Positions 57,022-64,000 of a stretch of 64,000 bases of DNA are shown in pieces; within the stretch, counting starts at the first letter, position 1, and each line of letters starts with the position of its first letter. Under the pieces are notes generated by a model. The model saw only the letters and a program-made list of their open reading frames with translations, was not told the DNA's origin and searched no databases. A program made the position numbers and the translations under genes. The DNA is from Ralstonia sp. UNC404CL21Col (GTDB lineage: Bacteria > Pseudomonadota > Gammaproteobacteria > Burkholderiales > Burkholderiaceae). The stretch spans positions 310,001 to 374,000 of the forward strand of contig NZ_JIBE01000003.1 of the NCBI RefSeq assembly GCF_000620465.1. Reading direction: 5' to 3'.

Positions 57022-58435
57022 GGGCAGCCTCCGCTTGCGCCGGTTGCGATTGCAGTTGACGGACGTCGGTGATGCGACCGGTAATGGCAGCGGCCGCCGC
57101 CATGGCCGGGCTCATCAGATGCGTGATGCCGCCCCGCCCCTGACGCCCTTCAAAGTTCCGATTCGTGGTCGAGGCGCAGCGCTCGCCAGGAGCGAGAACG
57201 TCGTCGTTCATGGCAAGGCACATTGAGCAGCCCGGCTGGCGCCATTCAAAGCCGCTGGCGATCAGGATGTCGGCAATCCCCTCTTGCTCGGCCTGCACAC
57301 GCACGGCGCCGGAACCCGGCACGACCATGGCGCGCACGCCCTGCGCCACCTTGCGGCCCTTGACGATGCCGGCCACGGCGCGCAGGTCTTCGATACGCGC
57401 GTTCGTGCACGAGCCGATGAACACGCGCTGCACGGGCACGCCCTCGATGGCGGCACCAGCCTGCAGGCCCGTATAGCGCAATGCCCGGGCCGAAGCGTCC
57501 TCAACGGCCTCGGGGTGCGGAATCCTGCCGGTGATGGGAATCGCCTGATCGGGGCTGGTGCCCCATGTCACGTACGGGGCAACATCGCGCGCGTCAAAGG
57601 CGTGCTCGACGTCAAAATGCGCATCCGCATCGCTGAACAACTGGCGCCAATCCGCCAGCGCGGCGCTTACATGGGTATGCGCCACGTCGCGCGCATGTTC
57701 GAGCACGTAGCGCGTGGCCTTGGCGTCGGGCGCGATCAGTGCGCCACGCGCGCCGGCCTCGACAGCCATGTTGCACAGAGTCATGCGCGCCTCCATCGAA
57801 AGCCCGGCAATGGCACTGCCCGTGAACTCGACCACGTAGCCGCGTGCGCCCTGCGCGCCGATGCGGCTGATGATGTGCAGGATCAGGTCTTTTGCCGTGG
57901 TGCCGATGGGCAGTTCGCCTTCTACACGGATGCGCATGTCCTGCGCCAGCCGGTAGACCAGCGTCTGTGTGGCCAGCACGTGCTCGACCTCCGACGTGCC
58001 GATGCCAAAGCCGAGCGCACCGAACGCGCCGTAGGTCGTTGTGTGGCTGTCTCCGCAAAGCACCACCATGCCCGGGCGGATCATCCCCAACTCGGGCGCA
58101 ATCACATGCTCGATGCCCTGCAGCGCATCGTTGGTGTCGAACAGGACGATGCCGTGTTCGCGGCAGTTCTTTGCCAAGTTGGACGCCTGCAGTGCCGACG
58201 CCGGGTCCTGGATGACCCGCACGCGCACCGGGTGCGTGGGGATGATGTGGTCCACCACGGCCATGTGCTGGCCCGGCACGGCCACCGTGCGGCCCGCTTC
58301 CGCCAAGCCGGCGAAGGCCTGCGGGCTGGTGTACTCGTTCATGATGTGCAGGTCTGCGTAGAGCAGCACGTTCTGCGCATCGAGCTGGGCAACGGTGTGC
58401 GATTCGACCAGCTTCTGATACAGCGTCTTCGCCAT
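57014..58435 (-). CDS. leuC: 3-isopropylmalate dehydratase large subunit-like protein
   Basis: 473-residue aconitase-type [4Fe-4S] hydro-lyase subunit. It begins AKTLYQKLVESHTVAQLD. HTTTYGAFGALGFGIGTSEV holds the catalytic loop. The cluster cysteines lie in FIGSCTNARIEDL and in QPGCSMCLAMN. The C-terminal STTNRNFEGRQG is complete. The annotation as LeuC fits by sequence. The operon leuC-leuD-transporter with a divergent LysR suggests a catabolic role with another hydroxy acid, such as maleate or citramalate (inference). The ATG at 58435 excludes 19 residues. Confidence 0.92.
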   Translation of the reverse strand: MAKTLYQKLVESHTVAQLDAQNVLLYADLHIMNEYTSPQAFAGLAEAGRTVAVPGQHMAVVDHIIPTHPVRVRVIQDPASALQASNLAKNCREHGIVLFDTNDALQGIEHVIAPELGMIRPGMVVLCGDSHTTTYGAFGALGFGIGTSEVEHVLATQTLVYRLAQDMRIRVEGELPIGTTAKDLILHIISRIGAQGARGYVVEFTGSAIAGLSMEARMTLCNMAVEAGARGALIAPDAKATRYVLEHARDVAHTHVSAALADWRQLFSDADAHFDVEHAFDARDVAPYVTWGTSPDQAIPITGRIPHPEAVEDASARALRYTGLQAGAAIEGVPVQRVFIGSCTNARIEDLRAVAGIVKGRKVAQGVRAMVVPGSGAVRVQAEQEGIADILIASGFEWRQPGCSMCLAMNDDVLAPGERCASTTNRNFEGRQGRGGITHLMSPAMAAAAAITGRITDVRQLQSQPAQAEAAHV

Positions 58436-58526
58436 GCTTCCTCCCATTCGCGTGGCCGGCCCACCCGCCTGACTGAAGGCGACCCGGGCCACTGGCGAGA
58501 CGAAGTGTAGACACGCAGAACGGTTT

Positions 58527-58571
58527 TATAATTGGCGCGAAAATTTATCTATTCTTCATCTGAATTGAATA
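58527..58571. promoter_or_regulatory. Putative promoter and LysR site between leuC and the LysR gene
   Basis: A perfect TATAAT lies at 58527-58532 without a good -35. TATTC (58550-58554) and GAATA (58567-58571) form an inverted repeat with a 12-base centre directly before the LysR start, suggesting autoregulation. Confidence 0.4.
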
Positions 58572-59486
58572 ATGGATCGCGTATCGGATCTGGAGTTTTT
58601 CACCCAGCTCGTCAAGCAGGGTTCGCTGGCCGCGCTGGCGCGCGAGCTTGGCGTGACGCCGCCGGCCATCACCGCGCGCCTGGCGCAGCTGGAAAAGCGG
58701 CTTGGCGTGCGGCTGCTGAACCGCACCACGCGGCGGCTGAGCGTCACCCACGAAGGCGAAATCTATCTGGCGACCGGCGCACGCCTGCTCGAAGAGCTGC
58801 AGGAGCTGGAGCAGGTGGTCTCCAGCAGCCGGGGCACGCCCAAGGGTCTGCTGCGCATCAACGCCACGTTCGGCTTTGGGCGGCGGCACGTGGCGCCCGC
58901 CATTGTGGAATTCGCGCGGCGGTATCCGGAGGTGGAGGTGCAGCTTGAACTGACCGACCGCTCCGTCAACCTGACCGACAAGGCCTTCGACATCGGCATC
59001 TGGTTCGGCACGGTGCCGGATTCACGCATGGTCGCGCGCAAGATCGTGAGCAACAAACGCGTGCTGTGCGCCTCACCCGATTACCTGAAGCGTGCCGGCA
59101 TGCCGCAGGTGCCGCGCGATCTGCAGTCGCATCAGTGCATCGTGCTGCGCGAGAGCGACGCGGCTTACGGCACGTGGTACCTCACGCGCGGCACTCGACA
59201 GGAAACCATCAAGGTGCGCGGCGTGCTCAGCTCGAACGACGGCGAAACCGGCGTGCTGTGGGCGCTGGCCGGTTACGGCATCCTGATGCGATCGGAATGG
59301 GACATCCACGAGCACGTGCGCGCCGGCCGGCTCGTGCCGGTGCTGGCGGACTGGGCGCTGCCCGTGGCGGACATCTTTGCGGTGTACCCGGAACGCGCCA
59401 ACCTGTCGGCCAAGGTCACCGCGTTTATCGATTTCCTGACGGACTGGTTCGGCAAGGAAGCCGCGTGGGCGGACGCAGCCCGGTAG
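58572..59486 (+). CDS. LysR-family transcriptional regulator
   Basis: 304-residue regulator. The DNA-binding helix-turn-helix is near the N-terminus (LEFFTQLVKQGSLAALAREL, then AITARLAQLEKRLGVRLLNRTTRRLSVT). The effector domain includes KGLLRINATFGFGRRHVAPA and TDKAFDIGIWFGTVPDSRMV. It belongs to the same broad subgroup as the regulator at 11470. It is divergent from leuC, 136 bases away, and probably controls the leuC-leuD-transporter operon. The effector is unknown. Confidence 0.9.
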   Translation: MDRVSDLEFFTQLVKQGSLAALARELGVTPPAITARLAQLEKRLGVRLLNRTTRRLSVTHEGEIYLATGARLLEELQELEQVVSSSRGTPKGLLRINATFGFGRRHVAPAIVEFARRYPEVEVQLELTDRSVNLTDKAFDIGIWFGTVPDSRMVARKIVSNKRVLCASPDYLKRAGMPQVPRDLQSHQCIVLRESDAAYGTWYLTRGTRQETIKVRGVLSSNDGETGVLWALAGYGILMRSEWDIHEHVRAGRLVPVLADWALPVADIFAVYPERANLSAKVTAFIDFLTDWFGKEAAWADAAR

Positions 59487-59500
59487 CGCGGCGAGGCATT

Positions 59501-60436
59501 TCAGGCCATTGCTTCGATGCGCAGTTGCATGCGCATGTGCAACGTCTCGCCAGGTGCCAAAGCGCGCAGGCCGGTGCCTTTCCACCCCTGCGCCGCCAGA
59601 TTGATCGCATCGGCCACGTGCGAAATCGGCTCCAGGCAGAAATACGGCTGCCCGTGCGGCGCGTGGAGGATGAAGTGGTCGAGCGGGTCATCGGCGCTCA
59701 GGGTGAGCACGCCGCCCGCGCGGGACACCACGGCACGTCGCTGCCATTCGCTGTAGTAGACGCTGAGCGGTGCGTCCGGCAATGCGCCGGCGTGACGAAA
59801 ATCTTCCCGCGGCGTGATCGGCTCGCGGCGGACGGCAACTTCAGCGGCATCGGTCGGCCACATCGTCGCAGCATCGAACTGCACGTGCGTATCGGCCGTG
59901 CGCACGAAATATGGATGGAAGCCGCCACCGGCCGGCATGCTGCTGTCGCCATCGTTACGCAGCGTCATGACGGCATCCAGGCCGGATTCAGTCAGCACCA
60001 GCGTTTGCGTCGCGGTGAACGGCCAGGGCCAGTTGTCTGCCTCCGGCACATAGCGCAAGCCGAGTTCGATCGACGACGTTGTCACCTGCTCCACCGTCCA
60101 GGCACGCGCATGCGCCAGTCCGTGCATGGCGTGGGCCTGGCCGGGATGCGGCGCGAGACGGATCGCGCGGCCGCCCCATTCAAAGCGCCCATCGCGGATG
60201 CGGTTGGAGAACGGCAGCAGCGGATAGCACCCGGCCTTGGGCCATGCCAGCCCCTCGAAGCCGTCGCGCAGGGACTCGGCGGACATCGGCGCCAACCAGT
60301 CGACACGCTGGCCGCCCTCGCCGGCCGACGCCAGCGAGGCAATGCGGCCACCTGCCGCCGGCGCGACGACCATCGTCAACGCGCCGGCCTGCAGCGTGTG
60401 CACTGGCCCGGGCGCAAGCCAGGTCCGGCTATGCAT
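59501..60436 (-). CDS. Aldose 1-epimerase (galactose mutarotase) family protein
   Basis: 311-residue beta-sandwich sugar epimerase. Family segments are RIASLASAGEGGQRVDWLAP, CYPLLPFSNRIRDGRFEWGG, AHAMHGLAHARAWTVEQ (active-site His) and GGGFHPYF (second His). The final acidic segment is YFCLEPISHVADAIN, with the probable catalytic Glu. It overlaps the porin stop codon by one base (TGATG) and is the last gene of a GH31-porin-epimerase operon. The sugar specificity is unknown. Confidence 0.9.
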   Translation of the reverse strand: MHSRTWLAPGPVHTLQAGALTMVVAPAAGGRIASLASAGEGGQRVDWLAPMSAESLRDGFEGLAWPKAGCYPLLPFSNRIRDGRFEWGGRAIRLAPHPGQAHAMHGLAHARAWTVEQVTTSSIELGLRYVPEADNWPWPFTATQTLVLTESGLDAVMTLRNDGDSSMPAGGGFHPYFVRTADTHVQFDAATMWPTDAAEVAVRREPITPREDFRHAGALPDAPLSVYYSEWQRRAVVSRAGGVLTLSADDPLDHFILHAPHGQPYFCLEPISHVADAINLAAQGWKGTGLRALAPGETLHMRMQLRIEAMA

Positions 60437-61644
60437 CAGAACGAGTGCCGAATGCCGACCATGCCCACAAACTGGCTGCGTCCATTCGACGGCGTACCGT
60501 TCTGCGAATCGCCTACCGACGCCACCGCATCGACGATGGAGGTGCTCGTCCCGGAAGCGCGCAGCGTCTGGCCATTGGCGCGCTGATACGCCTGGATCGC
60601 GTAGAACGCTGTGCGCTTGGACAGCGAATACAGCTGCTCCATCGAGAACTGGTTGTACTTGGCCGGCGAGCTGATGCCGTTGCGCGCCTTCTCGGCCGTG
60701 TAGCTGTAGCCGAAGGCGAGCCGCAATGCCGGCGTCAGATCGTAGGTCGCAATCGCGCCCACCGTATTGAACATGGCCGATTGCGTGAACAGCGACAGCG
60801 CGCCCGGCTTGTACTGAACATTCGAGTAGTTCAGGCCAACCATCAGCTTGCCGAACGTATAGCGCGCTGCCGTGGCAATGAGCTGCGCGGAGTCTGCCGT
60901 GGCATAGCCGGAATTGACCGGCGAGTTGTTGGCGAACGTCCCGACGTTGCTGAAGTTGCCGGCCGTCGTACCGCTCGACACGTTCTTCAGGCGCGTATAG
61001 CCGACGCCCCACGAGAAGGCCTGGTAGTCATAGCGCAGCGCGGTGCTCACGCTGCTGCCGTTCGAAATGCTGCCAGCCTGCTCGCCAAAGCCGTATTGCA
61101 CGCCCGCCTGCAGACCGCCCCACACCGGCGTGCTGTAGGTGATGGAATTGTTGAAGCGCAGCGTGGTGTCCAACGCATCCACGTCGCCTGGGTGTGCGCC
61201 GGTGGCCCCCGTCAGCACATTGGTCGGCCCCAGTGATGCGACGTACTGGAAGTAAGGCGTGTACGCACGGCCCAGCGTGACCTGGCCATAGTTCGTGTTG
61301 CTCAGGCCGACGTAGGCCTGACGGTTGAAGATGACCCCGGCTTGGGCTTGCTGCCCCGTGTCGGCGTTGAAGCCGCTCTCCAGCCGGAACAGCGCCGTGT
61401 TGCCACCACCCAGATCTTCCGTGCCGTACAGGCCGAACTTGCTGGCCAGCAAGGCACCCGAGTTGATGTAGACGTTGGAATGCCCGCCCTGGTTGCTCGA
61501 ATAGGCAAAGGCGTTATCGACCACGCCATACAGCGTGACCGACGTTTGCGCTGCAGCATGCATCGACACGCCCGCGCAGAGCAGCGCTGCCGATGCGTAG
61601 ACCGGGCGGATCGAAAGGGAACGTTTGGCTCGTGTGGTTTTCAT
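60436..61644 (-). CDS. Gram-negative porin (Burkholderia general porin type)
   Basis: 402-residue outer-membrane trimeric beta-barrel porin. The signal peptide ends AHAAAQ-like (HAAA/QTSV), and the mature start QTSVTLYGVVDNAFAY is the diagnostic N-terminus of betaproteobacterial porins. It ends in HSF with the C-terminal Phe that marks outer-membrane barrels. Many aromatic-girdle strands (GVQYGFGEQAG, GLNYSNVQYKPG) fill the chain. It lies between GH31 and epimerase genes, so it may admit oligosaccharides. GGAG-type ribosome-binding sequence stands upstream of the ATG at 61644. Confidence 0.93.
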   Translation of the reverse strand: MKTTRAKRSLSIRPVYASAALLCAGVSMHAAAQTSVTLYGVVDNAFAYSSNQGGHSNVYINSGALLASKFGLYGTEDLGGGNTALFRLESGFNADTGQQAQAGVIFNRQAYVGLSNTNYGQVTLGRAYTPYFQYVASLGPTNVLTGATGAHPGDVDALDTTLRFNNSITYSTPVWGGLQAGVQYGFGEQAGSISNGSSVSTALRYDYQAFSWGVGYTRLKNVSSGTTAGNFSNVGTFANNSPVNSGYATADSAQLIATAARYTFGKLMVGLNYSNVQYKPGALSLFTQSAMFNTVGAIATYDLTPALRLAFGYSYTAEKARNGISSPAKYNQFSMEQLYSLSKRTAFYAIQAYQRANGQTLRASGTSTSIVDAVASVGDSQNGTPSNGRSQFVGMVGIRHSF

Positions 61645-61681
61645 CGTTGTTATCTCGGAAATCTCCTGCACCAAGGGAACA

Positions 61682-61724
61682 CTGCGCATCACCGTGCCTC
61701 TGCGGACCCGATCGTGATGCGCAG
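61682..61724 (-). repeat. Hairpin between GH31 and porin genes
   Basis: CTGCGCATCAC (61682-61692) and GTGATGCGCAG (61714-61724) form a perfect 11-base inverted repeat with a 21-base loop. It begins 14 bases after the GH31 stop. No T run follows, so it may stabilise or separate the two transcripts or be an operator. Confidence 0.65.
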
Positions 61725-61737
61725 CGAGAATGCGGCA

Positions 61738-64000
61738 CTAGGCCGGCAATTGCAACGTCAGGCGGCGCCAGCCACCCACAACAACGGTTTCCAGCACGCG
61801 GGCATGCGGCGTCTGCACCGGCCGCGCATCACCGGCGGGCAGGTGAATCTCCACCGTGTCAGCCGGCGTCGGCATCTTGCCTTCGCGCGATACGTGCAGC
61901 GTGATGGATTGCGCGTCTGACACCGCACGCACGCTCCAGCGGCCCTGCTCGCCGTTGCGCCACGCTTCGGTTTCGCCATCGTCTTCAACACTGCCGCCAG
62001 CGGTCTCGCCAACACCCTGCATGGGCACGACAAGGAAGCCGCGTTGATCGGCGCGCCGGTCGAAATGCTGCTCCGCCACGTTCAGCGCGATCACCCCGCC
62101 TTCGCGAATCAGCATGACGGGTTGGTCCCACGGCGAAGGCAGCGTGACGGTCTGTCCGCCCTCGAACGCCTCGCCGCTCCAGTACGAAACCCATCGCGCG
62201 CCGGCCGGCAGATAGACGGTGCGCTCGGTCTGCCCTTCGTCCACCGTCGGCGCCACCAGCAGCGACGAGCCGATCATCATGTCGTCGCACTCGGCGTAGC
62301 ACCGGCGGTCGTGCGGGAACTCGGCAAACGTCGGGCGCAGCACCGGCTCGTAGGCCTGCGTGGATTGCCACAGCAGTTCGTACAGATACGGAATCAGCCG
62401 ATAGCGAAGCTTGATCAGCGAGGCAATCTGCGAGGTGACCTGCGGATACATCCACGGCTCGTTGACGGTCTTGTCGTCGTTCCACGAGTGGATGGAGAAG
62501 CGCGGCAGGAACACGCCAAAGGCCACCCAGCGCACGAGCAGCTCGGGCGACGGCGCTGGGCCTGCAAACCCGCCGATGTCGTGCCCGATGTTCGAGACGC
62601 CCGACAGCGCCAGCCCCAAGCCCATCTTCAGGTTGTAGCGCAGCGTTTCCCATGAGGTGTAGTTGTCGCCGGACCAGGTCTGCACGTAGCGCTGCATGCC
62701 GACACCGCCCGAGCGCGACACCAGGAACGGCCGATGCTGCGGTGCGAATTCGAGCTGCGCTTCGCGCGAGGCGCGCATCATCAGCATGGTGTGCAGCACC
62801 TTGGCTTCGCGGATGGGCGCTTTCTTGCCGAACCCGTGAGCGAAAGCATCGGGCGTCCAGACTTCGAACTCGTTGTTGTCGTTCCAGGTGGACGCCATGC
62901 CGTATTCGAGCAGCGCGCTCTTGACGTTGGCCTTCCACCAGTCGAGCGTTTTCGGGTTGGTGAAGTCGAGATACGCGCCAACTTCATCCCAGAATTGCAC
63001 CCAGGCCGGCTCGCCGTTTGCGTCGCAAATCAGCAGGCCGGCTTCTCTCGCTTCTTCAAACTTCGGGTGATCGCGCAGCAGGCACGGCTTGATGTTCGGG
63101 CACAGGCGAATGCCCGCGTCCAGATAGCTCTGGACGAAGCCGCGCGCATCCGGGAATTTGTCGGTGTTCCAGTTGAAGACGTAGCGCTTCGGCCCGATCG
63201 ACGTATAGCCCGACGACAGATGGAACGAATCGCAGAGGATGTCGTGCTCACGACATCCCTTGATGAACTCGGCCATCTGTTCCTGCGCGTTGGGCGCGTC
63301 GGTGTACGTCATCGTCGAGCCGGAATAACCGAGGCCCCATTTCGGCATCCACGCGGGGCGGCCAGTCATCCACGTAAAGCGGCGCGTGGCGTCGAGCGGC
63401 GTGTCGGGCGAGGCGATGAAGTAGTAGTCGAGATCGCCATGCGGCGCGACAAAGTAGCGATAGAGGCCGTGATAGTTATCCAGCTCGCGGCCCATGTCGA
63501 AGCTGCAATCGGACAGCGTGTCGTAGAACAGCCCGAAGCCGGTGCGGTTTTCCGGCTGCCACGTGACGTAGAACGGGATGTGCTTGTACAGCGGATCGGT
63601 CGTGCGCGCGCTGTAGCCCATCGCGTCGATGTTGCGCATCTCATAACGCTGGTGCGCACGGTTCATGTCGCCGGCGCGCTCGCCCAGGCCGAAGTACATC
63701 TCGCCGGGTTCGCGGCGCACGTAGTGGTAGACCTGCTCGTCCCAATAGCCGAAGTTGTACGCCTGCGTGGGGCGATCGTTCAGCACGGTCTGCCACCCGC
63801 CGGCGCCGCGGATCTGCCATGTGCAAAAGCCGCCTGCCAGGGCGACGCTCAGGCGAATCTTGCTGGTTTCCACGCGCAGCGTGTCGGCATCGCTGTGCAG
63901 CGCAAATGGGGGCAGCGCGAAGCCGCTCAGGTCGCGGCGGTCACGCCCTTCGAGGGGCGTGTCGTCACCGCCGGGGGCGATCGACCACGTGGCCGGGCCG
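61738..64000 (-). CDS. GH31 family alpha-glucosidase (5' end cut by window)
   Basis: Glycoside hydrolase of family 31 that removes alpha-linked glucose or xylose by a retaining mechanism. The visible 754 codons cover the N-terminal beta-sandwich region (with YWDEQVYHYVRREPGEMYFG), the (beta/alpha)8 barrel and the C-terminal sheets. The nucleophile motif is STWNDNNEFE (Asp codon 62878-62880), and the acid/base region is TWSGDNYTS (Asp codon 62665-62667). The frame is open to the right edge, so the start lies outside. No signal peptide can be judged. It is first of the operon with porin and epimerase. Confidence 0.93.
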   Translation of the reverse strand, partial: GPATWSIAPGGDDTPLEGRDRRDLSGFALPPFALHSDADTLRVETSKIRLSVALAGGFCTWQIRGAGGWQTVLNDRPTQAYNFGYWDEQVYHYVRREPGEMYFGLGERAGDMNRAHQRYEMRNIDAMGYSARTTDPLYKHIPFYVTWQPENRTGFGLFYDTLSDCSFDMGRELDNYHGLYRYFVAPHGDLDYYFIASPDTPLDATRRFTWMTGRPAWMPKWGLGYSGSTMTYTDAPNAQEQMAEFIKGCREHDILCDSFHLSSGYTSIGPKRYVFNWNTDKFPDARGFVQSYLDAGIRLCPNIKPCLLRDHPKFEEAREAGLLICDANGEPAWVQFWDEVGAYLDFTNPKTLDWWKANVKSALLEYGMASTWNDNNEFEVWTPDAFAHGFGKKAPIREAKVLHTMLMMRASREAQLEFAPQHRPFLVSRSGGVGMQRYVQTWSGDNYTSWETLRYNLKMGLGLALSGVSNIGHDIGGFAGPAPSPELLVRWVAFGVFLPRFSIHSWNDDKTVNEPWMYPQVTSQIASLIKLRYRLIPYLYELLWQSTQAYEPVLRPTFAEFPHDRRCYAECDDMMIGSSLLVAPTVDEGQTERTVYLPAGARWVSYWSGEAFEGGQTVTLPSPWDQPVMLIREGGVIALNVAEQHFDRRADQRGFLVVPMQGVGETAGGSVEDDGETEAWRNGEQGRWSVRAVSDAQSITLHVSREGKMPTPADTVEIHLPAGDARPVQTPHARVLETVVVGGWRRLTLQLPA

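Noticed and set aside
58436-58571. Leucine-rich leader peptide (attenuator) upstream of leuC
   Set aside because: No short frame with consecutive Leu codons and no terminator/antiterminator pair is present in this gap.

Overview
The window is a continuous piece of chromosome from a high-GC betaproteobacterium, most likely a Ralstonia species (Burkholderiales). The reasons are the gene orders pyrG-kdsA-eno-ftsB, cysS-TPR-ppi-ppi-lpxH-cysE and lolCD-RpfE/RecJ, a Burkholderia-type trimeric porin, and uniform codon use. Nearly all of it is coding: I count 65 protein genes (two cut by the window ends) and three tRNAs. No stretch above 300 bases lacks a gene. The largest gaps are 224-476, 11232-11469 and 18005-18243. 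I saw no insertion sequence, prophage, CRISPR array or rRNA.

Layout. 1-3900: start of cysS, then a TPR protein, a tandem cyclophilin pair, lpxH and cysE. 4000-7470: trmJ, suhB and an amidotransferase/MOSC pair. 7479-12366: two tandem chemoreceptors ending in a CheR-tether pentapeptide, with a sigma-28-like promoter, and a LysR regulator. 12464-18004: mutS, an exported phosphoesterase-like protein, a SlyD-type isomerase and a RoxA-type ribosomal oxygenase. 18244-25750: a small Ala/Pro-rich lipoprotein, then a long minus-strand housekeeping block (PHP phosphatase, Sua5-like, site-2 protease-like, trpS, methyltransferase, dapA, bamC, MBL-fold hydrolase). 25900-31946: a ferredoxin-NADP-reductase-like operon, a hydrolase, a DUF455 ferritin-like protein, gamma carbonic anhydrase, Hsp33 and a lipoprotein. 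32004-36693: pyrG-kdsA-DUF1330-eno-ftsB.

36785-42031 is the most distinctive region. It is a one-direction cluster of circularly permuted ATP-grasp, alpha-E, transglutaminase-like protein, Anbu (proteasome-type peptidase) and an alpha/beta hydrolase. It resembles a predicted but poorly characterised peptide-ligation and peptide-processing system. 42137-51265: comEC, tatD, a small exported protein, lolCD, an RpfE-type protein, recJ and fdxA. 51375-54789: tRNA-Asn, tRNA-Leu, a DUF899 protein, a YeiH-type exporter with a divergent LysR gene and a well-formed operator between them, then tRNA-Lys. 54938-59486: a leuC-leuD-type hydro-lyase pair with a 2-hydroxycarboxylate transporter and a divergent LysR, which looks like a catabolic hydroxy-acid unit. 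59501-64000: a carbohydrate operon of GH31 alpha-glucosidase, porin and aldose 1-epimerase.

All functions are read from motifs and gene order without database searches. Starts were chosen by ribosome-binding sites, signal peptides and family N-termini.
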